A stretch of DNA of 64,000 nucleotides from Pseudonocardia sp. MH-G8. Lineage in GTDB: Bacteria > Actinomycetota > Actinomycetes > Mycobacteriales > Pseudonocardiaceae. Every line of letters starts with the position of its first letter. Position 1 is the stretch's first letter. The notes below the pieces were generated by a model. That model saw nothing but the letters and a program-made list of their open reading frames with translations, did no database searches and had not been told where the DNA came from. Below, piece after piece: positions 1 to 6,694 of this stretch. The stretch is taken from NCBI RefSeq assembly GCF_002262885.1, contig NZ_NKYF01000003.1, positions 314,382-378,381 on the forward strand, given 5' to 3'. A program made the position numbers and the translations under genes.

Positions 1-1
1 C

Positions 2-622
2 GCCGCCGCGGTCGTCACGACCGCGCTCGTCATGGCCACGCTGCTCGCTGCGCCGTCCGTCGCCGACGCGGCGCGGGCCGTCGGCACGGACCGGGTCTCC
101 GCGAGCTCCGCCGAGCGCGCCGATCTCGCCCGCGCCACCGCCGAGCGGTTCACCACCGCGCCGCTGGCCGGCGTCGGGCCCGGGCAGCTGGACCTGCACT
201 ACGTCGACCACAACGGTGTGCCCGTACGCGCCGGCTACACCCACGACGAGTTCCTGCAGACCGCCGCCGAGACCGGTGTGGTCGGCCTCGCGGCGGTGCT
301 GGCCGCGCTGCTCGCGCTCGCAGCCGCCGCGCTGCGGGGCCGGACCCGGGACGGCGCGGCCGCCGTCGCGCTGCTCGCCGCGTTCGCCGTGCACAGCGCC
401 TTCGACTTCCTCTGGCACGTCCCGGTGCTGCCACTGCTGGTGGTGCTGGTCGTCACCGTTCTCACCCCGCACCACCCGTCCGAGAGGAGCACCTGTGAAG
501 AACCATCGCAAGATCACCATCGAGGCCGGCCTCGTGGTCGCGTTGAGCGCAGCCCTGGCCTGGTCCGGTGGCGCCGCGAGCGCTGCCCCCGACCTCGGGC
601 AGCAGAGCCCGCCCGTGGGTGA
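2..622 (+). CDS. O-antigen ligase-like membrane protein, C-terminal part (5' end outside window)
   Basis: The reading frame is open from the first bases, so the gene begins before the window. What remains is a membrane helix, an extracytoplasmic loop with GVGPGQL and YTHDEFLQTAAETG, then two hydrophobic segments with AFAVHSAFDFLWHVPVLPLL. This loop, with its His in 'HDEFLQ' followed by membrane helices, is the pattern of the Wzy_C/O-antigen ligase (WaaL-like) family, which transfers lipid-linked glycans or polymerises repeat units at the outer face of the membrane. The frame does not stop until 622, so it overlaps the next gene (start 495) by 128 nt. The last about 45 residues are Arg-rich and not family-like, so the tail may be an extension gained by loss of an earlier stop. 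The family call is good; the exact substrate is unknown. Confidence 0.75.
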   Translation, partial: AAAVVTTALVMATLLAAPSVADAARAVGTDRVSASSAERADLARATAERFTTAPLAGVGPGQLDLHYVDHNGVPVRAGYTHDEFLQTAAETGVVGLAAVLAALLALAAAALRGRTRDGAAAVALLAAFAVHSAFDFLWHVPVLPLLVVLVVTVLTPHHPSERSTCEEPSQDHHRGRPRGRVERSPGLVRWRRERCPRPRAAEPARG

Positions 623-983
623 GCAGAGCGCACCCAGCGGCACGTCCGACGACCCGTCCGACGACAGCTCCTCCAGCGGTGAGGAGCCCGACGACTCCGG
701 GGACTCCGGCGACGCCGGCGACTCCGCGGACTCCGGATCCGGCGACGACTCGGGAGACTCCGGGGACGGCTCCGGCGATTCCGGCTCAGGTGACTCCGGC
801 TCAGGTGACTCCGGCTCAGGTGACTCCGGCTCAGGTGACTCCGGCTCAGGTGACTCCGGCTCAGGTGACTCCGGCTCAGGTGACTCCGGCTCAGGTGACT
901 CCGGCTCAGGTGACTCCGGCTCAGGTGACTCCGGGTCCGGCGACTCCGGCTCCGAGGGCTTGGGCGAGGCGATCGGGATCTGA
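495..983 (+). CDS. Secreted Ser-Asp-Gly repeat protein
   Basis: A 162-residue protein starting at GTG 495 with an AGGAG ribosome site at 484-488. It opens with a clear signal peptide (MKNHRKI, hydrophobic LVVALSAALAW, then GGAASAAPD with a likely signal peptidase site at ASA-A). The mature part is almost only Gly, Ser, Asp, Glu and Pro, ending in about a dozen GSGDS pentapeptides and a short tail EGLGEAIGI. There is no LPXTG sortase motif and no C-terminal membrane helix, so it is likely released or held by charge in the wall. Low-complexity acidic Ser-Asp stalks are known from wall-attached surface proteins; here no adhesive domain is joined to the stalk. Function is unknown. It follows a glycan ligase gene, so a link with the cell surface is plausible but inferred. 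Confidence 0.7.
   Translation: MKNHRKITIEAGLVVALSAALAWSGGAASAAPDLGQQSPPVGEQSAPSGTSDDPSDDSSSSGEEPDDSGDSGDAGDSADSGSGDDSGDSGDGSGDSGSGDSGSGDSGSGDSGSGDSGSGDSGSGDSGSGDSGSGDSGSGDSGSGDSGSGDSGSEGLGEAIGI
786..935 (+). repeat. Ten 15-bp tandem repeats (tcaggtgactccggc)
   Basis: Ten consecutive copies of a 15-bp unit start at 786, 801, 816, 831, 846, 861, 876, 891, 906 and 921. They are identical except for the last base of the tenth. Each encodes one GSGDS-type pentapeptide, so gain or loss of units keeps the frame. The near identity at the DNA level, synonymous sites included, points to recent expansion by slippage or unequal recombination. Confidence 0.95.
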
Positions 984-1058
984 TCCGAACCTCCTCGACG
1001 CGGCGCGCGGCGGCGGCGATCATGGGCTCTCGCCGTCGACCCGCCGCCAGGAGGAACC

Positions 1059-1604
1059 GTGCTACCGGAAACGTCCGCCGGGGTGCACCTCGTCACCGGC
1101 ATCCAGGCCGCGAGCAAGTCCACCGTGGCGCAGGCGCTGGCCGAGCGGCTCCCCGGCCGGACGGTGCACGTGCACGGCGACCAGTTCCGACGTTGGATCG
1201 TGCGCGGCCGCGCCGACATGACCCCGGACGCGGGCCCGGAGGCCGTCCGCCAACTGCGCCTGCGGCACCTGCTGACGGCCCGCACCTGCGACGGCTACGC
1301 GGACGCGGGCTTCACGGTGGTCGCCCAGGACGTCGTGCTCGGCGAGGAGCTCTCCGGGCTCGTCGCGGAGATCCGCAGCCGCCCGCTGCACGTGGTCGTC
1401 CTCGCGCCGCACCCCGAGGCGGTCGCGGCACGCGAGGAGGCGCGGGGCAAGCAGGCCTACGACCGGTGGACCGTCGATGCCCTCGACCGGGCCCTGCGCG
1501 AGGAGACGCCGCGACTGGGACTGTGGCTGGACAGCTCGCGGCTGTCGGTCGAGGAGACCGTCGAGGAGGTGCTGCGCCGCGACGTCGAATCCCGGATCGA
1601 CTGA
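1059..1604 (+). CDS. P-loop kinase-like protein with altered Walker A motif
   Basis: A 181-residue protein starting at GTG 1059 behind a perfect AGGAGG at 1049-1054. Residues 11-22 read LVTGIQAASKST, which fits a P-loop (G-x4-x-K-S-T), but the usual Gly before Lys is Ser. A second strand ends VVAQDVVLG at about residue 90 (Walker B-like), followed by LHVVVLAPHPEAVAAREEARGK, which resembles the LID region of small-molecule kinases of the AAA_33 / chloramphenicol phosphotransferase-like group. A central HGDQFRRW could bind substrate. It is probably an NTP-dependent kinase or phosphotransferase of unknown substrate. It stands alone, with a 75-nt gap to the repeat protein upstream. Confidence 0.7.
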   Translation: MLPETSAGVHLVTGIQAASKSTVAQALAERLPGRTVHVHGDQFRRWIVRGRADMTPDAGPEAVRQLRLRHLLTARTCDGYADAGFTVVAQDVVLGEELSGLVAEIRSRPLHVVVLAPHPEAVAAREEARGKQAYDRWTVDALDRALREETPRLGLWLDSSRLSVEETVEEVLRRDVESRID

Positions 1605-1715
1605 GAACACATTCGCCACGAGCACCATCGCGGGCAGCGGCACCGCGAATCCCGATAGCAGCCGGAGCCCGGCAGGCGAAGAGTTCGGCGTCCGATCACC
1701 ACCGAGCGGAGGCGG

Positions 1716-2153
1716 TCACTCCCACGGGCGCTCCGTTCGCAGATCGAACGTCATCAGTCGGGTTCCGCCGACTGCATCGCTCCACGCCCCCTCGGGCGGG
1801 TCGCCCCACCACTCGTAGCCGAACTGATCGGTCCACTCGCGGTGTTCTGGCGTATCGAAGATCGTCCAGTAGAGGTAGTCGCCCTCTTGCCCAGAATCGA
1901 TCGGCGGCGTTTCCGTGGTGGGATTGGTGCCGAGCTCTCCGAATCGAATGCCCAGCCGTGTGTCCCCACGAACATGCCTGAGGTAGATCGCGAACTCGTC
2001 CGTCAGCCAGCACTCGACAGTTCCAGAACGCAGACTCGGCATTGCGTAACAGTTCCACAGCAGAATCCTGGCGACATTGATCGACCACTCCTGGTCGATC
2101 TCGCCGCGAAACGGAATAGCTGGCGGTTTGTCGTCCACTGTCGGCGGCTTCAC
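1716..2153 (-). CDS. Hypothetical protein (lower GC)
   Basis: A 145-residue protein starting at GTG 2153 with AAGGAG seven bases upstream, which decides the start over longer readings. It is rich in Trp, Tyr and acidic residues (EWSINVARILLWNCYAM, VECWLTDEFAIYLR, DYLYWTIFDT, FGYEWWGDPPEGAWSD) and has no signal peptide or membrane helix. I do not recognise the family. The base composition is visibly less GC-rich than the flanking genes, as is that of its upstream partner at 2232-2765, 78 nt away on the same strand. The two probably form one transcription unit and look horizontally acquired. A cytosolic partner of the secreted upstream protein is possible, but this is only context. Confidence 0.6.
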   Translation of the reverse strand: MKPPTVDDKPPAIPFRGEIDQEWSINVARILLWNCYAMPSLRSGTVECWLTDEFAIYLRHVRGDTRLGIRFGELGTNPTTETPPIDSGQEGDYLYWTIFDTPEHREWTDQFGYEWWGDPPEGAWSDAVGGTRLMTFDLRTERPWE

Positions 2154-2231
2154 CAGCGGCTCCTTCGAGCATTTGAGGATCGACGACCCATCATGACAGG
2201 CAGCCGAAGGATCGTCAACGAGTGACTCGCT

Positions 2232-2765
2232 TCACGGCTTGATCGCTGCATTGACGAAGTCCGGACATCTCCACGACCCGTCGGCATTGTCACAATAGGC
2301 AGTGACAACCCCGAACTGTCCAGGGCCCGCCCACTCGCCGTAATCGATGATCACAATCACAGGTACGCTCTGCACTACAGTGCAGCCGGTGATGTAGCAC
2401 TTGAACTGCCGCGCAGCACTCGTGTGCGCGATCCGGCCGTTAACCTGTGACTCAACGGAGTCCGGGCGTCGAACGATACTCTCCACAACTCCGAGATCCG
2501 TGATGCCATGCTTGTTCAAGATCTTCTCATAACCAAACCCGGCCCTCGGTTTTCCGGCGGACCAATAACCTCTGCGAAGAACGACGTCGTTGCCACGTCC
2601 ATCCTCCCAGGTCTTCATCACCTCGCCCTGAATCGACACCGGCGGCGGGGCCTGCGCGTAGGAAACCGCCGGCAGACCGACCAGCACGGTAAGCGTGACG
2701 CACAGGACTCCCGCGAATCGCACGAGCCGCCGACATGGACGAGATCTCGACATTGTGGGCAGCAC
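2232..2765 (-). CDS. Secreted hypothetical protein
   Basis: Up to 177 residues from GTG 2765; an internal ATG at 2753 is an equally possible start. The N-terminus is a signal peptide: SRSRPCRRLVR, then the hydrophobic stretch FAGVLCVTLTVLVGLPAV and a likely cut at SYA-QA. The mature domain of about 135 residues carries GRGNDVVLRRGYWSAGKPRAG and four cysteines (CYITGC, YCDN, WRCPD), which could form disulfides outside the cell. GKPRAGFGYEKILNKHGI and the short size resemble effector-like small domains, but I cannot assign a family. It is followed on the same strand by the 145-aa gene at 1716-2153. An exported toxin or inhibitor with a cytosolic partner is one reading; no immunity relation is shown. 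Confidence 0.6.
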   Translation of the reverse strand: MLPTMSRSRPCRRLVRFAGVLCVTLTVLVGLPAVSYAQAPPPVSIQGEVMKTWEDGRGNDVVLRRGYWSAGKPRAGFGYEKILNKHGITDLGVVESIVRRPDSVESQVNGRIAHTSAARQFKCYITGCTVVQSVPVIVIIDYGEWAGPGQFGVVTAYCDNADGSWRCPDFVNAAIKP

Positions 2766-3152
2766 TCTCCCAGGTCCCCCTCAGGCGATCGAGCAACGCG
2801 CCACTCAGCAGTTGATCCACGGAGAAGTGTGGGAGGAGGGTCGTCATCGCGTGGCCGAATGGAAGAAGTCGTGCGCGCGACCACCCGTTCGGCGGACACG
2901 AACCCGCACCGGCTGCCCGCCGGGCACCGGTGGCTCGGGCGGCCGGTCGACATGATCGGTCACTGCGGTGCCAGAACCGCATCCGCGCGTCGCTGCGACC
3001 GCAGACGCTGATCAAGCCTGCAGCACGGCCGCTCCTTCCCGAAGCCGCCGCCACCAGGCACTGACCACACGACCCCCCGGTCGGGCCCGTAGCTGATCCC
3101 GCTGTCGCGTTCCTCCAATCCCGGCTCGCCAACGGGATGACAGGCTGGCCGG
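2766..3152. other. Intergenic region, no supported gene
   Basis: About 390 bases between the divergent genes at 2765 and 3153. Open frames exist on both strands but lack family resemblance and ribosome sites. The longest minus-strand frame (ATG 2847) runs out of frame into the 2232-2765 gene and so looks like a shadow. Promoters for both flanking genes should lie here; no clear -35/-10 pair was found. Confidence 0.5.
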
Positions 3153-3497
3153 ATGTACGGGTACATCGCCAGCATGCGGACCAAGCCGGGCCTGCGCGAC
3201 GAGGTCGTCGCCCTCCTTCTCGAGGGCCTCGACGGGTTGCGCGCCACGGGCTGCCGCTCCTACGTCGTCAGCGCCTGCGCCACCGACGAGGACCGCATCT
3301 GGGTCACCGAGGTCTGGGAGAGCGCCGAGCACCACGCCGCGTCCCTGCAGCTGCCGGAGACACGCGCGGCGATCGCGCGCGCGATGCCGATGCTGACCGG
3401 CGAGTTCACGAGCCAGGAGTCGCAGGTGGTGGGAGGGCTCGGCCTCGGTCACACGGCGAGCCCCAACACCAGGGAGGACGCCGCCAGCAGGAGGTAG
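3153..3497 (+). CDS. Antibiotic biosynthesis monooxygenase (ABM)-fold protein
   Basis: A 114-residue protein. MYGYIASMRTKPGLRDEVVALLLEGL at the N-terminus, VVSACATDEDRIWVTEVWESAEHH in the middle and LQLPETRAAIARAMPMLTGEF form the dimeric ferredoxin-like barrel of the ABM family (small quinol monooxygenases and heme-degrading relatives). The last about 20 residues overlap, on the opposite strand, the 3' end of the DoxX gene by 49 nt. The family is known for cofactor-free oxidation or simply as a small-molecule binder, and the substrate cannot be named. ABM and DoxX proteins often sit near oxidative-stress ECF sigma factors, as here. Confidence 0.8.
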   Translation: MYGYIASMRTKPGLRDEVVALLLEGLDGLRATGCRSYVVSACATDEDRIWVTEVWESAEHHAASLQLPETRAAIARAMPMLTGEFTSQESQVVGGLGLGHTASPNTREDAASRR

Positions 3498-3796
3498 GCG
3501 CCCGGGAAGGCCAGTGCGTAGTTGCGGGCCCGCAGGTGCGTGAGGACCGCGCCGACGAACATGAGCGTCAGCCCGACCGCCGCCGCCGTCCCCACGAGGG
3601 GGACGCCGGCGAGTCCGAGCAGCAGTCCCGCGGCGCCGGCCAGCTTGAGCAGGCCCAGCGGCCTCAACCAGGAGCGGGGCACGCCCACGCTCGCCGAGTT
3701 GGCGAGGACGAACCCGGTCCGCGCCAGATCGGCGGCGGCCATGGCGGCGTTGGCGGCGATCGCGGCCGTGGTGACCACGAGGTACGCGATGGTCAT
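3449..3796 (-). CDS. DoxX family membrane protein
   Basis: A 115-residue protein. The ATG at 3796 directly follows AGGAGGA, which fixes the start inside a much longer open frame. It has four hydrophobic helices: IAYLVVTTAAIAANAAMAAA, LGLLKLAGAAGLLLGLAGV, VGTAAAVGLTLMFVGAVLTH and YALAFPGAYLLLAASSLVLG. The middle 'LRPLGLLKLAGAAGLLLGL' is the signature of the DoxX-like group. DoxX-type proteins are small integral membrane proteins linked to redox homeostasis; the molecular role is not established. It is divergent from the ECF41-type sigma gene 120 bp away, which suggests it may be a target of that factor. Confidence 0.82.
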   Translation of the reverse strand: MTIAYLVVTTAAIAANAAMAAADLARTGFVLANSASVGVPRSWLRPLGLLKLAGAAGLLLGLAGVPLVGTAAAVGLTLMFVGAVLTHLRARNYALAFPGAYLLLAASSLVLGLAV

Positions 3797-3916
3797 TCCT
3801 CCTCCGACCTCCGGGTGCGGGGACGGATCATCTGTAGGGTCACGGTGGGCCTTCCGACGGGTTGACGAGGTGCGTGGCTGCCCCTCTGACGCACCCCGAC
3901 CGCGAAAGGTGACCCC

Positions 3917-4783
3917 GTGCCACGAGATCATCGGGTGGCCGAGCGCTTCGACGCCGACCGCGACCACCTGCGGGCCGTCGCCCACCGGATGCTGGGCTCC
4001 CGCGACGAGGCCGACGACGCCGTGCAGGAGGCGTGGCTGCGCGCCGACCGGATCGACCTCGACACGGTCGAGAACCCCACCGGCTGGCTGACGACCGTCA
4101 CCGCCCGCGTGTGCCTCGACATGCTGCGGGCCCGCCGCGCCCGGCCCGTGCCGTCCGCCGCGCTGGTCGAGGCGCCGGACGCGGTGGAGCCCGAGGCCGA
4201 GGCGGTACTCGCCGAATCGGTCGGTCGCGCCCTCCTCGTCGTGCTGGACCGGCTCTCCCCCGCGCAGCGCGTCGCGTTCGTGCTGCACGACCTGTTCGCC
4301 GTGCCGTTCGAGGAGGTCGCCGCCGCGGTCGACCGGTCGGTGCCCGCCGCGAAGAAGCTGGCCAGCCGGGCCCGCGAGCGGGTGCGTGGCACGCCCGTCA
4401 CCGACCCGGCGCGCCACGCGGGCCACCGGCGCATCGTCGCGGCCTTCCTCGCCGCCTCCCGAGGCGGTGACCTCGACACGTTGCTGGAGCTGCTGGCCCC
4501 GGACGTCGTGCGCCGGGCCGACCGCGTGGCGGCACCGGCATCGGCGCGCTCGGTGCGCGGGGCCCGCCAGGTGGCCGACGAGACGAGGGAGTTCGCCGCG
4601 CGTGCCCGAGCGGGCGAGGTCGCGCTGGTGGACGGGAGCCCGGGCATCGTCATCGCGCCCCGCGGCCGGCTGCTCGCCGTGCTGCGGGTGCGGATCGACG
4701 GCGGCCGGATCAGCGAGGTCGACGTCATCGCCGACCCCGCCCGGCTCAGCCGGGTGGCGCTGGCGGTGGGACCGCTCCCCTGA
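3917..4783 (+). CDS. ECF41-type RNA polymerase sigma factor with SnoaL-like C-terminus
   Basis: A 288-residue protein, longer than simple ECF factors (about 190). Sigma-2 lies at about residues 10-75 (HRMLGSRDEADDAVQEAWLRA, NPTGWLTTVTARVCLDMLR) and sigma-4 at about 105-165 (LSPAQRVAFVLHDLFAVPFEEVA, AAKKLASRARERVRG). A C-terminal SnoaL-like domain of about 120 residues follows, ending in DVIADPARLSRV, the position of the NPDKL motif of group ECF41. In that group the C-terminal domain replaces an anti-sigma factor and controls activity in cis. No anti-sigma gene is adjacent. The start GTG 3917 is the first in frame after the divergent DoxX promoter region. Targets are probably DoxX and/or the ABM gene, but no clear ECF41 promoter motif was seen. 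Confidence 0.88.
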   Translation: MPRDHRVAERFDADRDHLRAVAHRMLGSRDEADDAVQEAWLRADRIDLDTVENPTGWLTTVTARVCLDMLRARRARPVPSAALVEAPDAVEPEAEAVLAESVGRALLVVLDRLSPAQRVAFVLHDLFAVPFEEVAAAVDRSVPAAKKLASRARERVRGTPVTDPARHAGHRRIVAAFLAASRGGDLDTLLELLAPDVVRRADRVAAPASARSVRGARQVADETREFAARARAGEVALVDGSPGIVIAPRGRLLAVLRVRIDGGRISEVDVIADPARLSRVALAVGPLP

Positions 4784-4791
4784 CGTCAGGG
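4778..4791. terminator. Palindrome between convergent sigma factor and IclR genes
   Basis: A perfect 14-bp palindrome, CCCTGACGTCAGGG, spans the stop of the sigma gene (4783) and lies just before the stop of the IclR gene (4794). It could act as a compact bidirectional terminator, though no T-run follows. Confidence 0.45.
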
Positions 4792-4793
4792 AG

Positions 4794-5612
4794 TCAGACC
4801 CATCCACCCGCGCTGTGCAGCGGCCCCACCACGCGCGCGATGCGGTCCGCGACCTGGCGCAGCGCCTCGACGACCTCGAGCTGGCGCCGCTCGTCCAGCC
4901 GCGCGATCGGGATCGACGCGCTGATCGCGTCGGTCGGCACGTCGGCGTAGTACAGCGCGACGGCGAAGCAGCGCAGCCCGAGGCTGTTCTCCTCGTTGTC
5001 CACCGCGTACCCGCGTTCACCGGTGGCGGCCAGGTCGTCGTCGAGCAGGGCGCGGTCGGTGAGCGTGTGCGGCGTGAGCTGGGTGAGCTCGGCGGGGATG
5101 TGCTCATCGCGCTCGTCGCCGTGGCGGGCCGCCAGCAGCACCTTCCCCAGGGACGTGCTGTACGCGGGCAATCGGCGGCCGACGCGGCTGTAGGGCCGCA
5201 GGTACTTGCTGGACTCCTTGGTGGCCAGGTAGACGACGTCCGTGCCGTCGAGCCGGCCGAAGTGGAAGGTCTCGTCCAGCTGCTCGCGCAGCTCGTCGAG
5301 GTACGGCGCGATCAGCGACAGGTACGGGTCCGAGTCCAGGTAGCTCGTGCCGGCGAGCAGGGCACGGATGCCGATGCCGTACAGCGTGCCGGTCGTGTCC
5401 GCGCGCACCCAGCCGTACTTGGCGAGCGTGCGCAGCAGCGCGTGCAGGCTGCTGCGCGGCACACCGAGCGCCTCGCTGAGCTCGCGCAGCCGCACCGGCC
5501 GGTTCTGCCGCGCGGCCAGGAACTCCAGGACCTCCACGGTGCGTGCCGCGGACTTGACCTCGCGGACCCCGGTGCCAGGCCCGTCGAGCGGGTCTGCCGG
5601 TCGTGGCGTCAT
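4794..5612 (-). CDS. IclR family transcriptional regulator
   Basis: A 272-residue protein. ATG 5612 with GGGGAA upstream is preferred over an earlier in-frame ATG at 5648. The winged HTH at about residues 17-75 reads SAARTVEVLEFLAARQNRPVRLRELSEALGVPRSSLHALLRTLAKYGWV; the effector domain follows, with YLATKESSKYLRPYSRVGRRLPAYSTSLGKVLLA and the C-terminal SLGLRCFAVAL and AISASIPIARL. These are the hallmarks of IclR proteins, which bind small organic acids and control catabolic operons. It is divergent from the hydroxyacid dehydrogenase (5693). A 12-bp motif in the shared promoter recurs at the glucarate genes, so this is the likely regulator of the island up to 15.4 kb. Confidence 0.92.
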   Translation of the reverse strand: MTPRPADPLDGPGTGVREVKSAARTVEVLEFLAARQNRPVRLRELSEALGVPRSSLHALLRTLAKYGWVRADTTGTLYGIGIRALLAGTSYLDSDPYLSLIAPYLDELREQLDETFHFGRLDGTDVVYLATKESSKYLRPYSRVGRRLPAYSTSLGKVLLAARHGDERDEHIPAELTQLTPHTLTDRALLDDDLAATGERGYAVDNEENSLGLRCFAVALYYADVPTDAISASIPIARLDERRQLEVVEALRQVADRIARVVGPLHSAGGWV

Positions 5613-5628
5613 GTGTTTCCCCTGTCTC

Positions 5629-5640
5629 CATATGAGGATG
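5629..5640 (+). promoter_or_regulatory. Candidate operator, site A (CATATGAGGATG)
   Basis: Lies 17-28 bp upstream of the IclR start and in the shared region with the divergent dehydrogenase. It matches 11 of 12 bases of site C (13021) and is related to sites B, D and E in front of the SBP and glucarate dehydratase genes. The consensus on the opposite strand is C-R-T-C-Y-N-C-A-T-A-N-G. Confidence 0.5.
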
Positions 5641-5654
5641 GCATGCACGATACT

Positions 5655-5682
5655 GCGAGGTGACAGAAGCGAGGTGACAGAA
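5655..5682 (+). repeat. Two tandem copies of gcgaggtgacagaa
   Basis: A perfect 14-bp direct repeat (5655-5668 and 5669-5682), ending at the AAGGAG ribosome site of the dehydrogenase gene. It could be a recent duplication in the leader or a protein-binding pair. Confidence 0.8.
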
Positions 5683-5692
5683 GGAGTGCCCT

Positions 5693-6694
5693 GTGCGTGA
5701 ATCCCTCCGGGTCGTCGTGACCGAACCGATCATGGACCGGTTCCGCAGCGTCCTCACCAGGGACGGGACGAGCCCGCACCGGTGGACCTTCGTCCGCGAG
5801 CAGGACGCGCCTTCCCTGGCCGCCGACGCCGACGTCCTGGTGTGCTCCGCCGCCACGCCGCAGCTGCTCGGGGCGGCCCCGGACCTGCAGCTCGTGCACG
5901 TCACCGGCGCGGGCGTGGACAAGATCCCCGTGGGGCACCTGCCGCCCACCGCCGCGCTCGTCAACACGTTCCACCACGGCCGGTCGATCGCCGAGCACGT
6001 GCTGATGGTGTCGATGATGCTGCTGCGCCGGGTGCCGGCCGCCGACCGCGCCATGCGTCGCGGGGAATGGCGCAACGTGGTCGTCGACGACGCGCACCCG
6101 TTCGGCGGGGTGCTGGCCGGCCGCACCATGGGGATCGTCGGGCTGGGCGAGATCGGCGGGAGCGTCGCGGAGCTGGCAGGCCTGCTGGGCATGCGGGTGC
6201 GGGCGGTGCGCCGCGACCCGGGGGCACCGGCTCCGGCCGCGGTCGAGCACGTCGGACCGGTGTCGCAGCTGCACGCGATGCTCGCGGCGTCCGACGTCGT
6301 GGTGGTGACCGTCCCGCTGAACGAGCACACCCGCGGCCTCGTCGACGCCGCCGCGCTCGCCGCGATGCGCTCCGACGCCGTGCTGGTGAACGTCGCGCGC
6401 GGCGCGGTGGTCGACGAGCAGGCCCTGCACGACGCGCTGTCCGCCGGCACCATCGGCGGCGCCGGGATCGACGTGTGGTGGCGCAATCCGCGCGACGCCG
6501 ACGCCCCGCCCCCGTCGAACCTCGACTTCACCGGCTTCGCCAACGTCGTGCTGACCCCGCACCAGTCCGGGCACACCGAGGAGGTCTTCGCCGGGCGGGC
6601 CGCCGACATCGCGGACAACGTCGACGCCCTCGCCGAGGGGCGGCCGCTGCGCAACGTGGTGCGGCCCGCCCTCAGACCAGCTGCTGGACGATGA
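5693..6694 (+). CDS. D-isomer-specific 2-hydroxyacid dehydrogenase
   Basis: A 333-residue protein starting at GTG 5693 with AAGGAG at 5681. The split catalytic domain flanks a Rossmann core: GRTMGIVGLGEIGGSVAELAG (NAD-binding GxGxxG, about residue 142), VVVVTVPLNEHTRGLV, then LVNVARGAVVDEQAL (catalytic Arg) and LTPHQSGHTEE (catalytic His). The segment that normally reads DVFxxEP is GIDVWWRNPRDAD, so the usual catalytic Glu is Asn. Such enzymes reduce 2-oxoacids such as glyoxylate or hydroxypyruvate with NAD(P)H. The gene is divergent from the IclR regulator, and its 3' end overlaps the convergent TauE gene by 23 bp. The context suggests a role in sugar-acid breakdown. Confidence 0.88.
   Translation: MRESLRVVVTEPIMDRFRSVLTRDGTSPHRWTFVREQDAPSLAADADVLVCSAATPQLLGAAPDLQLVHVTGAGVDKIPVGHLPPTAALVNTFHHGRSIAEHVLMVSMMLLRRVPAADRAMRRGEWRNVVVDDAHPFGGVLAGRTMGIVGLGEIGGSVAELAGLLGMRVRAVRRDPGAPAPAAVEHVGPVSQLHAMLAASDVVVVTVPLNEHTRGLVDAAALAAMRSDAVLVNVARGAVVDEQALHDALSAGTIGGAGIDVWWRNPRDADAPPPSNLDFTGFANVVLTPHQSGHTEEVFAGRAADIADNVDALAEGRPLRNVVRPALRPAAGR

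Noticed and set aside
786..935. CRISPR array
   Set aside because: Units are contiguous and coding, without variable spacers.
568..1221. Open frame with repeated AQVTP pentapeptides, and a minus-strand frame with repeated SRSHL units
   Set aside because: Both are the other-frame readings of the 15-bp repeat in the secreted GSGDS protein, which has the signal peptide and ribosome site.
2527..3132. Minus-strand frame starting MTTLLPHFSVDQLLSG from ATG 2847
   Set aside because: It runs out of frame through the secreted-protein gene and its second half is that gene's shadow; no ribosome site.
3797..3916. ECF41-type promoter before the DoxX gene
   Set aside because: No convincing pair of the expected -35 and -10 elements could be found on the DoxX-coding strand.
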